DNA from: Leptoclinus maculatus
Lineage: Eukaryota; Chordata; Actinopteri; Perciformes; Stichaeidae
Assembly (NCBI GenBank): GCA_032191485.1
Contig: JAVDOI010000007.1
Span: 1,342,001-1,406,000, forward strand
DNA: 64,000 nucleotides
Reading direction: 5' to 3'
Notes under the pieces: generated by a model
Told to the model about the DNA's origin: nothing
Seen by the model: only the letters and a program-made list of their open reading frames with translations
The model's database searches: none
In this document: piece after piece, positions 51,704 through 62,356 of the stretch
Numbering within the stretch: position 1 is the stretch's first letter
Layout: every line of letters starts with the position of its first letter
Translations under genes and position numbers: made by a program

Positions 51704-51984
51704 AATGATAACACTGATCATGATAATGATGATACACATAATCATTATGCTGATTATTGAATGTACTTTTAGCAACACATTTTATTCAACAGATCAGTAT
51801 TTTAGATTTCTAAATCGCATATCTGGCTTCAGGCTAAAAAAACATTGCAATGTTTGTTAAAAATACTCCTGCAAAGGAAGACTATGTCTCCAAAAAGTCA
51901 TATTATGTCCCTCTCAGGGGATTCAGAATTCACCAACAAAGTAACTTGGCAAGTCATTTTGAACAAGCAACAAAAAAGCAGTTA

Positions 51985-52022
51985 TTTATAATCAAAGGGC
52001 AAATGTGCCCTTTGATTATAAA
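51985..52022. repeat. Perfect 17-bp inverted repeat with 4-nt loop
   Basis: Left arm tttataatcaaagggca (51985-52001), loop aatg, right arm tgccctttgattataaa (52006-52022). No mismatches. The stem is too short for a usual vertebrate pre-miRNA. Confidence 0.97.
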
Positions 52023-52389
52023 AAGTTGCAGAGATTATCAAAAATAAAGAGGTTCATGCACAGCCGTCTTAATGCATGGGCTTACCGCGGCATGAAAGGA
52101 CCCACAAGGCTTGGGGGAAACAGATCAAATAAAATTTGCACAGAGAAAGAAATTGCTGCTTGATATGTGCGGTAGGTCTACTGCTGACTGAACAGGAACA
52201 GGACAGAGCGCGCTGGGCTACGAGATCTACGTAAAGACACCACGACAGCAGGGTTCTTTGTCCGACAACCTGCCAGCTGAATATCGGACTGAGATCTGTT
52301 TGTCATACTGTCTGACTGAATGAAGGGTGACACAAAGAGACACTCAACTCATTATCAATTTACAGAAACATGGCACACAATAGTCCACC

Positions 52390-52400
<11 letters not shown>

Positions 52401-52433
<33 letters not shown>
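52401..52433. repeat. (AC)n microsatellite
   Basis: About 16 AC units following a short CT tract. Confidence 0.98.
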
Positions 52434-52437
<4 letters not shown>

Positions 52438-53595
52438 AAGCGATGCAGCACTCAGTCCTTGTCCCAGTCCAAAAGTCACGTTGTTATATAATGAAATATT
52501 CTACTTCAATCCCTATTTGTTGGCGTTTAGCCTAATGAAAAATTCTCCACAATTGGTTTATAATGATTATATGAGCAACAGATATCCAATTTAACCACAG
52601 TGAGTGATTGTTGATGCCGTATTCAATGCGTTGCGCAGGTTGGACGTGGCAATAGTTAAGTCCTGATGGTTCTTAGGGGAGGGCCTTGAAAAGGTCTTAC
52701 CCCGAAGCCCATGGTATTTAATGAGGCCTTTACCTCAGGCTTGGACTCGTAGAGCAGTCCTTTGTAGTCATATATGATCACTATGTGTTCCAACTCAAAC
52801 AGAAACATCACAGTATACAGTGAATACTGTGGAGCACACCCCTACCTAGCCTTTAACACTGTTTGGTAAACTACAAAATCTTCTAAACAGAATTGTCTTG
52901 ATCTGCGCTCTAGTATGAGTCAGTGAGTGCTATTGTCCTAGAGGAGTAGAAGGTGTGTTTAAACTGTATCTCACTGTATCTGAACAATGAATTCTAGTTA
53001 ACTGGAGCGTGTGTAACGGATTAGAAATTCATAGAATTTGTGCTTTAATTAGAAATGGTAATGCCATGTGTGTCGAGTCAAAACTCTTCTGTGTCAAACT
53101 CTTCTGTGCAAGATATGTGATTGGACAAATGATTTAAATTGCAGTATATACAGTCTTTTCAAAAAGCAAATTACTATTTTGTTGTTGTATATACTGTCGA
53201 GAACAGGTTATGTATTTTTGGAGAGTAAATTCTGCTTTTAAGGAAACATATGCAGCCTCTCTTCTACAAACTCTAATTCATTTATGAGCCAACATTTTGA
53301 CATGCAATGTAGTGACCGAAGAAATAATGTTTCCATACCACAGTATGACATGCCATTTACTTATGATCGTTCATCTATTTCCATGTGATCTCAGTGGTCA
53401 AGGTGAAATCTACCACTTTTAAATCATAAAATAAACGCTCATGTTTCTTCTCAGATTTAGTTTTTTGACGATTTCGGATCCTGCCCATGAGCAATCCACT
53501 GGATGGAATCAGATCCATTTTATAGTTTTGTTGTTTTCTGCATTGAGTGGTGCTTACAAATCTATAGATATCCTACAATGTGGCGATACAGAAGT

Positions 53596-54180
53596 TTACA
53601 TGCTCTCCTGCTTATCGTGTGTTGTAAGTCTGTCCGCTAAATAAACTGTAGTATCATTTAATGAAGGCAAAACCAACTCGTCATCACCAGATGGCGTCGT
53701 CTCAGCTGGACCCACACCAAAGCTAGTAGCTGGGCTTATGTCGATGGGGTGGTCTGCTTTCTTGCCATTGGCTGTTGCTGTCTCCTGATGACCACTTCCA
53801 TTCTGCTTTGTAGTTATATCAGTGTCACTATTCAAGAGGTCTCTCCTTGCATTTTCATTGGTTCCATTGCTATTGGCCTGGGAGGCTCGGGGGTCTCGAA
53901 TGGTGCCGAAGCCCGTCTGGATCATTGACAGCGTCCTCTGATTTCCCTCTGGCGGTTGGCAGCGGTAAAGCCCGCGAAATGCTGAGCGAAACTTCTGAGA
54001 CATGGCATTGTATATCACAGGGTTTATAGCACTGTTGGCATAGATGCATGTCCGACAGAACAGGAGGAACCAGGCATCCAGATAGGGCGTGGACACAAAA
54101 GAGTTGATCAAAACTAAAGTCCGGTAGGGCATCCACAGTAGAGCAAATAGGATCACCACTACTGACAGCATCTTTGTCAC
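53596..54180 (-). CDS. trhr: TRH receptor, last exon (TM6, TM7, C-terminal tail)
   Basis: The exon begins after a good acceptor (ttcttccctacag at 54193-54181) with codons VTKMLSVVVILFALLWMPYR: TM6 with the W-x-PYR motif of TRH receptors. TM7 follows with CRTCIYANSAINPVIYN, carrying the NPxxY switch motif, then helix 8 (MSQKFRSAFRGLYRC) whose cysteine is a palmitoylation candidate. The tail of about 115 residues is long, Ser/Thr/Asn-rich and ends DKQESM before a TAA at 53598-53596. The receptor would sit in the plasma membrane and signal through Gq/phospholipase C on binding TRH. The exon start is at the same place as in mammalian TRHR, where an intron also precedes VTKML. The tail differs from TRHR1, so this is probably one of the other fish paralogues; I cannot say which. 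Confidence 0.95.
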   Translation of the reverse strand: MTKMLSVVVILFALLWMPYRTLVLINSFVSTPYLDAWFLLFCRTCIYANSAINPVIYNAMSQKFRSAFRGLYRCQPPEGNQRTLSMIQTGFGTIRDPRASQANSNGTNENARRDLLNSDTDITTKQNGSGHQETATANGKKADHPIDISPATSFGVGPAETTPSGDDELVLPSLNDTTVYLADRLTTHDKQESM

Positions 54181-54402
54181 CTGTAGGGAAGAAAGAGAGA
54201 TACAGCCCATTAAAACCCCATCAAACAGATGTGATAGGAATTATTGTGTTAATAAAGCCTCTACGGCTGGGTTGCACCAACAAGGATTCATTTTAAACAT
54301 GATTCAATTATGGTTTAACTTTAAACCAGAGACCACCAGAGATGAGTCCAATGAGGGTGGTGTCATCCGCAGACTTCAGGAGCTTGACGGACTGGTGACA
54401 GT

Positions 54403-54831
54403 CTATCCTACAGACCTGTTGGCTCTGTAGGCGAACTGCAGGGGGTCCAGGAGTGGGTCAGTGAGGGTTTTAAGGTGGGACAGGACTAGGTGCTCAAAAG
54501 ACTTCATGACCACAGAGGTCAGGGTGACGGGTCTGTAGTCATTGAGTCCTGTGGTCCTTGGTTTTTTGGGGACGGGGATGATGGTGGAGACTTTGAAGCA
54601 GGCTGGTACGTGGCATGTCTCCAGGGAGGTGTTGAAGATGTCTGTGAACACCGGAGACAGCTGATCAGCACAATGCTTCAGGGTGGAGGGGGAGACAGAG
54701 TCCAGGCCGGCTGCTTTGCGGGGGTTCTGTTTTTTAAAACACCTGTTGACGTCTCTCTCCAGTTTCTCGGAGTACAGTTGTTTAGCGTCTCTCACCGCCT
54801 TACTAAACCTGTATTTTGACTCTTTATACAT
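54403..54831 (-). pseudogene. Rex1-like reverse transcriptase N-terminal part
   Basis: A 142-codon open frame covers RT blocks 0 to 2 of the element: KQNPRKAAGLDSVSPSTLKH, VPKKPRTTGLNDYRPVTLTS, and DPLQFAYRANRSVG. It stops before the palm aspartates, so it cannot be an active polymerase. Confidence 0.85.
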
Positions 54832-55542
54832 GTCCTTGTCCCCACTCCTAAATGCCTGAACCTTCTAAGCCATCTAAGTTCTGCTGTGAACCAGGGTTTG
54901 TCGTTGTTGTAACTCACCCTGGTACTTGATGGAACACAGCTGTCCTCACAGAAGCTGATGTATGACGTCACAGCCTCTGTGTACTCATCCAGACTGTTGG
55001 TAGCAGTCCTGAAAACATCCCAGTCTGTACAGTCTAAACAATAGCTTCACTGGTCCACTGCTTGAGTTTCCTCACCACAGGTTTACAGAGCATTCATTTC
55101 TGCCTGTATGCAGGAATCAGATGGACCATGACGTGGTCAGAGTGTCCCAGTGTAGCATGAGGGACGACGTGATAGGCCCCGCTGATTGTGGTGTAACAGT
55201 GGTCCAGAATGTTCTCCTCTCTGGTTGGGCATTTAATAGACTGTCTGTATTTGGGGAGTTCATGCTGAGGTTTCCTTTGTTAAAGTCACCAAGGACAATA
55301 ACTTCTGTAGGCCTCCTCCTTGCAGTGAACCAGGTTTATTGTTGTTATATGTGCAGGTTTTAGTCGGCACACACATGTCCTCACAAAGACTGATGTATGA
55401 TGTCACAGTGTCAGTGAGCTCATCCAGGTCTGTAGCAGCAGCCTCAAAAACACTCCAATCAGTGCAGACAAAGCAGGACTGTAGCTCCAGCTTTGCCCCG
55501 TTGGTCCATCTCCTCACAGTCTTCACCACAGGTTTGCAGATT

Positions 55543-55779
55543 TTACTTCCTGCCTGTATGTCGGGAGAAGATGAACCAGACAGTGATCAGAGAGTCCCAA
55601 AGCTGCACGGGGTACTGAGTGATATGCATCTTTATTACAGTGGAGCAGTGGTCCAGTGTGTTTCTGTCCCTGGTGCTACACTTAATATGCAGTCTGTATT
55701 TAGGCAGTTCTTTGCTGAGGTTTGCTCTGTTGAAGTCCCCGAGAACAATGAGCAGGGAGTCTGGGTGTGTGTGCTCCAT
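55543..55779 (-). pseudogene. Rex1-like apurinic-type endonuclease C-terminal part
   Basis: The frame holds LGDFNRANLS (the GDFN catalytic motif) and DRNTLDHC (the S/R-x-x-LDH motif), then a frame change before the expected SDH. Only the last third of the endonuclease is here; the N-terminal catalytic residues are missing. Confidence 0.85.
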
Positions 55780-58700
55780 GTTGGTGATCTGCTCAGGTGT
55801 TGGAGCGCCTCACTCTCACAGGCCTGAGGATGTAGACACCGACCAGAATGAACGAGGAAAACTCCGGCGGTGAATAAAATGGTTTGCAGTCTATGAAAAG
55901 GGTTTCTAAGTGAGGGCTGCATGATTTCTTCAACACTGTGACATCAGTACACCAACCTTCTTTAATGTAGAAGCAGATTCCGCCTCCCCTCGTTTTTCCC
56001 GATAGCGCTGTTTGTAGCTAGATGGGAGTCACGGAGGCTCTGTCCATGTTTTATCCAGTTTTACTATATATATATATAGTTTTATGTGTTACACAAACAT
56101 ACAAAACGGCAGCCAACCAAGAGATCCAAACGGACAGCAAAGACATTCAACCTCAAATGGCAAAGCACTGTAGTGTCTCAGAAAGGTGTCCCCGCCCCAC
56201 CGGTCCACTGGCTGGTTACCGACATTTTCTGAACCCCTTCGAGACAAGGGAGGGGAATAGACCGAGTCAGCCTGTAAGACTCAAGTGATTAGTCTTATCA
56301 GTGGCAAGTAACACACCTACCCCCTCCCAGACCCTGCAGCCACGTTCACCAGGTATCATGCCAACGCCTCCTCGCTGCAAAATGCTTTTTGGGATAAGGG
56401 TCCGTGTCCGTGCCTTAAGCAGTTAGCCAGTGACAGTCACCTCGGCAGGTAGTTAAAAAGGATAAACTCATAAACAACAAGTGTTTAATTGAATACGAAG
56501 GAGGCGGGGAAGAGAGCTTTCTAATTATCTCTCCTCTGCCATAATGAGACGGAAAGCATTTTGAATATGCATATTAAGACTGTGATTATGTGGCAGCAGG
56601 ATACTTGACTCCGGCATTACAAACAAATCTGAGTTTTTTAGCTCGCAGACCAAATCCAGAATCCAATGGATGCACTGTTCAGCCCACTGAGCCAAAGAAC
56701 TCACATTTAGCCTCTGATGCTATCGACTCGCCTGGGGAAACAATGACCACGCTTCCCCATCTGTCCTCCTCAACATGCACTTGAGGAGATCACAGACATG
56801 AAGAGACTCTCAGAGATTAAAACTATACAATCTCACACCACACTGTATTAATATCTAATCATAAAAGTGCCATTCTTTGGCATACACAAGTTTATCAAAC
56901 TCCTATCAGATTGAGTTTGCCTATCAAAAGAATAAAAGAGCATGAAGTGCCCATTGAAGAACTGAGAGAGCAAAACCATCTGCGGTATTAAGGAAACTTC
57001 AATGTAAATCCTAAATCCCATTATGCAAATCTTCTGCTCCTAGATGGAGCCCCTTGAACACACAAGATTAGGATCTTCTCTCTGCTCTCGCAAAAGAGTT
57101 CACTTTCACCCAGGCCCGTGTTCATGCAGAGACACTCACGACGAACACAGTGACACAGAAACAACCTCTGCTAAAGGTTGCATGGGGAGGTAAAGCATTC
57201 AAGACCCATTCAATTAAAGGATTATCGTGTAATCTGGGATTTTGCACAACCTGCAGACGCAATCATTCTTAGTTGGAACATGGGAGAAGTCCTTGTCAGG
57301 CATCCAGCAGTACAGAAGGAAACATGTTTTTCTGCAGAGACATTGTTTAAGTGACTATAGCAATTAGAGCACATTCACAGCTCAGATGGGCATAAAACAA
57401 AAGTACAAAACATGAGCAACAGTGTTGGAACATATCTGGTTATTTGATGTACATTAAAACCTTAAAGCTGCTAAAACAAATTGTTTAAACAAGTGGATAC
57501 AAAGTAACGGAAGTAATTCATTTCACTTAAGGGTTAATGATTGATGATTTCATTTTATTAATTTTTAAATAAATAATGAAAAGCTAAATATTGGGGGGGG
57601 GGAGGAGCCTATTTTGGGTGCATCCCCTCAAACAGGAGAGGAGACGCTCCGCAGCCCCATCAGAAATAGACTGGAACTACTGAAGTTCAACAACTAGCAC
57701 TTGTGAAGTTGGCTGTGGTGCGTCTGGTGGAACCTAAGCATTGTCTAGAGTGGCCATGCTCAGCTCCAGCAGCCGCATCACAGCCACAACATGTCGTCAT
57801 AAATAGCCTGGTTTTTCAGCAGTTCATACCAGGCTTGAAACCAAATCCACCAAGGGTTATGTGCACAGCATTTCACTTGAGAAATAAGCTGAAAACAGGT
57901 CATGTATGATATGAATACCACTTGAATGCTTGCTGCAAAATCATTCGTTCACCAGGACTGCAAAGGTTTACACCACATTGTCTAACCAAAGAATAATGCG
58001 TTGTTTGTTTTTGTGGAGTGGAGAACTGTTTATCTTTGATGTAAAGTCTGCATTGAAAAACATAATTCAAAGTCAGCGTTATAACGATAGTTTGTAAAAC
58101 ATCTCATCTTCGCAGATCAATGCCGAAAAAAGTAATTCAAAGTCGGCCAAAACGATTAATCGGTCGAGCCTCTAATCGATAACTCACGCTGTTTCCTGTG
58201 TAGATGCCTGTTTATGAACTAAGTTTTTGTTGTTAATGCTAATTCTGTTCTTATCAGTCTGTACTGCTGAGCCTCACTGTTACAGAACCACACACACAGA
58301 AACTGTAATGGACTTTTGAATTTGACACTTTAGCATTAGGCTAATTTACGCCCCGTTATTTTGTACCTGCTTTGAACTGCATCTAGATAAAAAGCCTGAA
58401 CTCTGCATCTGAACTCTGCATCTCTCTTGTTCCCCTCTCACTTATCGATCCATAATAGACACACTCTAGATACTTTCAAGACTGAAAAGCCTGAGAGAAT
58501 GTATTCTACGTCTGAGAGCACAGAGACAAAGCAGAAATGCAGCACGCGTGCAACCCAGGAGAGAGAGAGTTTTCTCAGTAAGAAGGCTCAGCTCAGCTGA
58601 AAAGAAGCCATTACCACCACGATTGCCTTTAGGGCCTTGTAACAGCCAGGACAGCGGGCCGATAAGAGGCCACTTTTCTGAGGCAATGGGTAGCAGGGAC

Positions 58701-58904
58701 ATCATCACCATGCTGTAAAGAGGGAATCACGGCCTCTATATTCCCAGCAGATCACACACACAGCCAAAGACGTGACCGGGGTCAAATGTGACTAAAGCTA
58801 TCGCACGGCAATTACTTGATAGATAAGACAGCAAGAACAGCAAGAGAGGAGAGCGCAGAGGGGGTTAATGGGAAAGGGGGGTAAACGTTGAATAAGGTAA
58901 AAAC

Positions 58905-59028
58905 CTGTTTCCTGGAGGAGAGCGCGCTCTTTGGCCGGGCCTGGCGACCTCTCTTCCCCGTATCCGAGGCTTCCCTGCAGCTCCGACGCAGTGTGGTGGC
59001 ACTTGTGTCACAATGGTTGGACAGAGGG
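58905..59028 (-). CDS. trhr: TRH receptor, exon 4 (third intracellular loop)
   Basis: A 124-bp exon starting after acceptor gtgtccctccag (59040-59029) and ending at donor CAG|gttttt. Its first base completes a Ser codon begun in exon 3, so the protein reads LYL-S-PLSNHCDTSATTLRR, then SCREASDTGKRGRQARPKSA and LSSRKQ. This basic loop between TM5 and TM6 is where the G protein couples. The final SSRKQ directly before VTKML is shared with mammalian TRHR, where loop and TM5 are in one exon; here the loop is its own exon. Confidence 0.92.
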
Positions 59029-59606
59029 CTGGAGGGACACAAGTAGCATGTTAGATGTGTTGGTTGGTTTGGTTTCTTGATTAAATTAAGATGATAGGAG
59101 GTGCTTTTCATTCAACATGTGCTGTAGGGGTTTTCAACAGGTCTCGAAATCCTACAAAAAGGCTTAACTAATATAGGTTTTTAAACCTTTGAGTTAATAC
59201 TGACCTTGATATTTCATGTCATAAACACAGTGTATTTCTATCAGTGTTGGTTGGTAAAGGTCATCAACCTTTCATCCAAAGCAAGTTTTCAACTCTGCAA
59301 GCCTAGTAACATCCTGACTTGTCCCTAGTATGGTTCATTATCCAAAACCACTGGAGCCTAAAGAGTCTATCATTTCACCTGTTGCAAGCTCCACGCCTCC
59401 AGTTTGTATTGCAGGCTTTTTGATATAAATATTTAAGCTCCGAGGCCAAGCTGACATAAAAAATCATCAAGGTAACTCTCTCAGGCATGACAAAGCTCTT
59501 CCAGAGCCACTGAAGACATTGTACAACTCTTTTATGATGAATAAACTGATACATTACGTGCATGAAATTGGTAGAGAACCCTTATAGTTAGACCTCTTTA
59601 CAGTAC
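59029..59606 (-). other. trhr intron 3
   Basis: A 578-bp phase-2 intron with donor AG|gtactg at 59607/59606 and a pyrimidine-rich acceptor at 59040-59029. No other feature is seen. Confidence 0.85.
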
Positions 59607-59758
59607 CTGAGGTAGAGGACCCGCGCTATCAAGCCATACAGCACGATGGCGAGAAGCAGCGGTGTGACGTAGAAAATGGCAAAGTCGATGAGGTAGATAG
59701 GCAGGTAGAGCTCCCGTTTCACTCTGTAGCCGCACTGCACATGTCCGTCCTGGCTGAC
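59607..59758 (-). CDS. trhr: TRH receptor, exon 3 (second extracellular loop and TM5)
   Basis: A 152-bp exon, phase 0 in and phase 2 out. It encodes VSQDGHVQCGYRVKRELYLP then IYLIDFAIFYVTPLLLAIVL and YGLIARVLYL. The cysteine in VQCGY is the conserved loop cysteine that pairs with the top of TM3. The hydrophobic run is TM5, and the YGLIARVLYL end is close to the YGFIARILFL of mammalian TRHR. The acceptor is tgtgacattcag|GTC. Confidence 0.95.
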
Positions 59759-60360
59759 CTGAATGTCACACAGTTATCACAGAACACTGTAATATGGCTC
59801 TGGGCTCTGGGCTGAGATGCAAAATAATACATAATAATCTTTCACATCTCAACACAATGATGCTACTCTCAGAAATGGCACAGAGCTGTTCAAAAGCTTT
59901 TCACATTCCACCTGCAGTTGAACCAGCATACGGACAATAGAGGCTTGGTAATCACAAATGTTCTATTCCTCTGTTTATGACGCATGTACTTCTTCTATGC
60001 AGTCGCTTTGAAGGGCACTGTTTATCATATCTATAATAAGTGACGACCCTCCTCCTCCCATACACTAGGTGTCCCTGTTGTGTGTGTGATGATCTGTTAC
60101 AGGTCACCTGGATGAGCCACACCTGAGCCGTTGTGGTTCTGCGTTAAAAGCCCTCTTCATTCAGCAGCCCGGGGCTGGAAGGAAGAGCCTTGTTGTCACT
60201 GGTGTAACACTGTTGCTTCGGTTATTGTTTGAGTGCTGTTATATTGGTTTACTTATGTTTGCTACAAATAAAATTGCTTTCTTTTATCAGCCAGCTTGTT
60301 GTCTCCCTGTTTTTGTCTCAGTCTCTGAGCCGGGTTGTGAATATATATATAGATATACAG

Positions 60361-60361
60361 T

Positions 60362-60429
<68 letters not shown>
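60361..60429. repeat. (TG)n microsatellite
   Basis: About 34 TG units with one early TA interruption, touching the left end of the Tc1 element. Confidence 0.98.
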
Positions 60430-60436
<7 letters not shown>

Positions 60437-60639
60437 AACATAGCACAAAAAGTAAGGAAATTTGTGTTTGGTAGATTATTTCTTTGTTGTAACAAATAAA
60501 CAAGCCTGTTTATTTCCCTTTTCAACGGTGCCCCATTTGTAAGGAACATGCATTTGTGGGATGAGCAGCAGAGCTGAGTATGTGGGTCGCGGCAATGAAA
60601 AATGTGCCAAATCTTCTCTGCCAATGCCAAACAGAGCGG

Positions 60640-60860
60640 TTTATCAGAGACGACCTCCAGAATGTGGGAGTGGAGAGGATGGAATGGCCTGCCAGCAGTC
60701 CTGACCTCAACCCCAGTGAACACTTGTGGGATCAGCTGTTCGTGCCAGAGTGACCAACACAACCACGTTGGCGACAAAATGCTTTTTGAAGAATGTGATG
60801 CCATCCCACAGCAGTGTGAGCAGGCTGGTGACCAGCATGAGGAGGAGGAGCCAGGCTGGT
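60640..60860 (+). pseudogene. Tc1 transposase C-terminal fragment
   Basis: The frame reads VERMEWPASSPDLNPSEHLW then DQLF, matching the W-P-A-x-SPDLNPIEHLW block that carries the second aspartate and the third acidic residue of the DDE active site. After VPE a stop (tga) and frameshifts follow. The next recognisable piece, a V-T-S-M-R-R-R segment, is where the 31-bp minisatellite begins. Confidence 0.9.
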
Positions 60861-61543
60861 GACCAGCATGAGGAGGAGGAGCCAGGCTGGTGACCAGCAT
60901 GAGGAGGAGGAGCCAGGCTGGTGACCAGCATGAGGAGGAGGAGCCAGGCTGGTGACCAGCATGAGGAGGAGGAGCCAGGCTGGTGACCAGCATGAGGAGG
61001 AGGAGCCAGGCTGGTGACCAGCATGAGGAGGAGGAGCCAGGCTGTTGACCAGCATGAGGAGGAGGAGCCAGGCTGGTGACCAGCATGAGGAGGAGGAGCC
61101 AGGCTGGTGACCAGCATGAGGAGGAGGAGCCAGGCTGGTGACCAGCATGAGGAGGAGGAGCCAGGCTGTTGACCAGCATGAGGAGGAGGAGCCAGGCTGG
61201 TGACCAGCATGAGGAGGAGGAGCCAGGCTGGTGACCAGCATGAGGAGGAGGAGCCAGGCTGGTGACCAGCATGAGGAGGAGGAGCCAGGCTGGTGACCAG
61301 CATGAGGAGGAGGAGCCAGGCTGGTGACCAGCATGAGGAGGAGGAGCCAGGCTGGTGACCAGCATGAGGAGGAGGAGCCAGGCTGTTGACCAGCATGAGG
61401 AGGAGGAGCCAGGCTGGTGACCAGCATGAGGAGGAGGAGCCAGGCTGGTGACCAGCATGAGGAGGAGGAGCCAGGCTGTTGACCAGCATGAGGAGGAGGA
61501 GCCAGGCTGGTGACCAGCATGAGGAGGAGGAGCCAGGCTGGTG
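60823..61543. repeat. 31-bp minisatellite, 23 units, derived from Tc1 coding DNA
   Basis: Unit starting ggctggtgaccagcatgagg, 31 bp, repeats 23 times with almost no variation, except that four units carry gctgttgacc. In the Tc1 frame one unit encodes a V-T-S-M-R-R-R segment near the transposase C-terminus; after the last unit the transposase end and 3' flank resume (ctggtgtggctgtgtatagt …). Since 31 is not a multiple of 3, all minus-strand frames stay open (398, 277 and 260 codons); these frames are artefacts. Confidence 0.98.
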
Positions 61544-62035
61544 TGGCTGTGTATAGTTCTTCCACTCGCTACTGAGGCTCCTGACTGTTTGTTAAATTAA
61601 TCAATTGTTAAATTGCCAATATGTCTTGTTTCTTCAGACTTCAATCATCCACCAAACAAGAGTCAACAGCAGAATAAGCTGTTTGGCATTGGCAGAGAAG
61701 ATTTGGCACATTTTTCATGCGCACAACCAACATACTCAGCTCTGCTGCTCATCCCACAAAGTTTCTTACAAATGTGGCCCCGTTTAAAAGGGAAATAAAC
61801 AGGCTTTCCAACGGTATAAGATTTATTGCCAAGAAGCATTGTTACAACAAAGAAATAATCTACCAAACACAAATGTCCTTACTTTTTGTGTGTATATATA
61901 TACAAACATTTGTACCCTTCACTTCATTCTGTGTAATTTTACATTGAGAAAAATATTATAACAACAGTACCATATGCCTTACTTTCAAATCATTAGTTCT
62001 GGGTTACTCTGCTGAGGCCCTCAGCCAGTTAAACC

Positions 62036-62303
62036 ATCCATCCATCCATTATCTGTAACCTTTATCCTTTACACCGTTGCGAGGGGCTGAAGCCAATCCC
62101 TGCCAACATTGGGTGAGAGGTGGGGTATACCCTGGACAAGTCGCCTATCACAGGGCTTACACATGGAGACAGACAACAATTTACGCTCTCATGCAATTTA
62201 GAGTCAACAATTAACCTGACCTGCATGTCTTTGGACTGTGGTAGGAAGCCAGAACTCAGAACCCTTTTGCTGTGAGGCAGTACTAACCACTGCACCGTCC
62301 CAG
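62036..62303. repeat. Dispersed teleost repeat C (probable LINE 3' tail)
   Basis: Starts with a ccatccatccatt run and includes gtggggtataccctggacaa, gcaatttagagtcaacaatt and cctgcatgtctttggactgt. These are the signature words of a very common teleost repeat, usually regarded as a LINE 3' region. One degenerate copy is present in trhr intron 2. Confidence 0.75.
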
Positions 62304-62356
62304 ATTAAACCAGTAACAGACTAAATGTAATGCAAAATGCAGTGTATTTATCTAAC

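Larger units (their letters stand above)
49491..53595. other. Spacer and likely trhr downstream flank, no other gene supported
   Basis: About 4.1 kb with only short unsupported frames. It holds a (GAT)n tract (51668-51702), a (CA)n tract (52401-52433) and a perfect hairpin at 51985-52022. The trhr 3' untranslated region should lie left of 53596, but I could not identify its poly(A) site confidently. Confidence 0.5.
54355..56030 (-). mobile_element. Rex1-like LINE(s) in trhr intron 4, rearranged
   Basis: Minus-strand order from the right: endonuclease end (HPDSLLIVLGDFNRANLSKE then LPKYRLHIKCSTRDRNTLDH at 55770-55650), linker with WTNGAKLELQSCFVCTDWSV then FEAAATDLDELTDTVTSYIS (55510-55380), then a second, diverged copy of the endonuclease end and linker (55290-54880). 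Last comes the reverse transcriptase start (ADQLSPVFTDIFNTSLETCH, then VPACFKVSTIIPVPKK and LNDYRPVTLTSVVMKSFEHL, 54670-54470) ending near FAYRANRSVG (54430-54403). The RT catalytic box and the 3' end are missing. Several frames are broken. It is in the same orientation as trhr. Confidence 0.82.
54181..58904 (-). other. trhr intron 4
   Basis: A 4.7-kb intron, phase 0, bounded by cag|gttttt at 58905/58904 and ccctacag|GTG at 54181/54180. The left third is filled by a Rex1-like LINE (54355-56030). The rest (56031-58904) has no supported coding frame. A tatatata tract at 56067-56078, a poly-G run at 57594-57602 and a cgattaatcgg word at 58153 (old hAT-like end) are the only landmarks. Confidence 0.85.
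60435..61897 (+). mobile_element. Tc1/mariner element, internally deleted, long inverted repeats
   Basis: Arms of about 210 bp are inverted copies: 60444-60655 (cacaaaaagtaaggaaattt … tgccaatgccaaacag) and 61670-61889 (ctgtttggcattggca … ccttactttttgtg). Between them lies the C-terminal part of a Tc1 transposase and a 31-bp minisatellite. Ends abut TA-rich sequence (tatata), as expected for TA target sites, so the exact ends are uncertain. The first two thirds of the transposase are missing. It lies within trhr intron 2, antisense to the gene. Confidence 0.9.
59759..62356 (-). other. trhr intron 2
   Basis: A 2.6-kb phase-0 intron, donor CAG|gttaga at 62357/62356. Most of it is a Tc1 remnant with its minisatellite (60435-61897), a (TG)n tract and a dispersed repeat (62036-62303). 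The sequence 59790-60360 has no supported feature; a cgttgtggttctgcgttaaa stretch near 60130 is not recognised. Confidence 0.85.

Noticed and set aside
51985..52022. Hairpin as a microRNA precursor
   Set aside because: A 17-bp stem with a 4-base loop is much shorter than a usual pre-miRNA and has no extended flanking pairing that I can see.
60262..61565. Overlapping 398-, 277- and 260-codon minus-strand frames
   Set aside because: All three frames stay open because the 31-bp unit lacks stops and shifts phase each copy; they run antisense through a Tc1 remnant.
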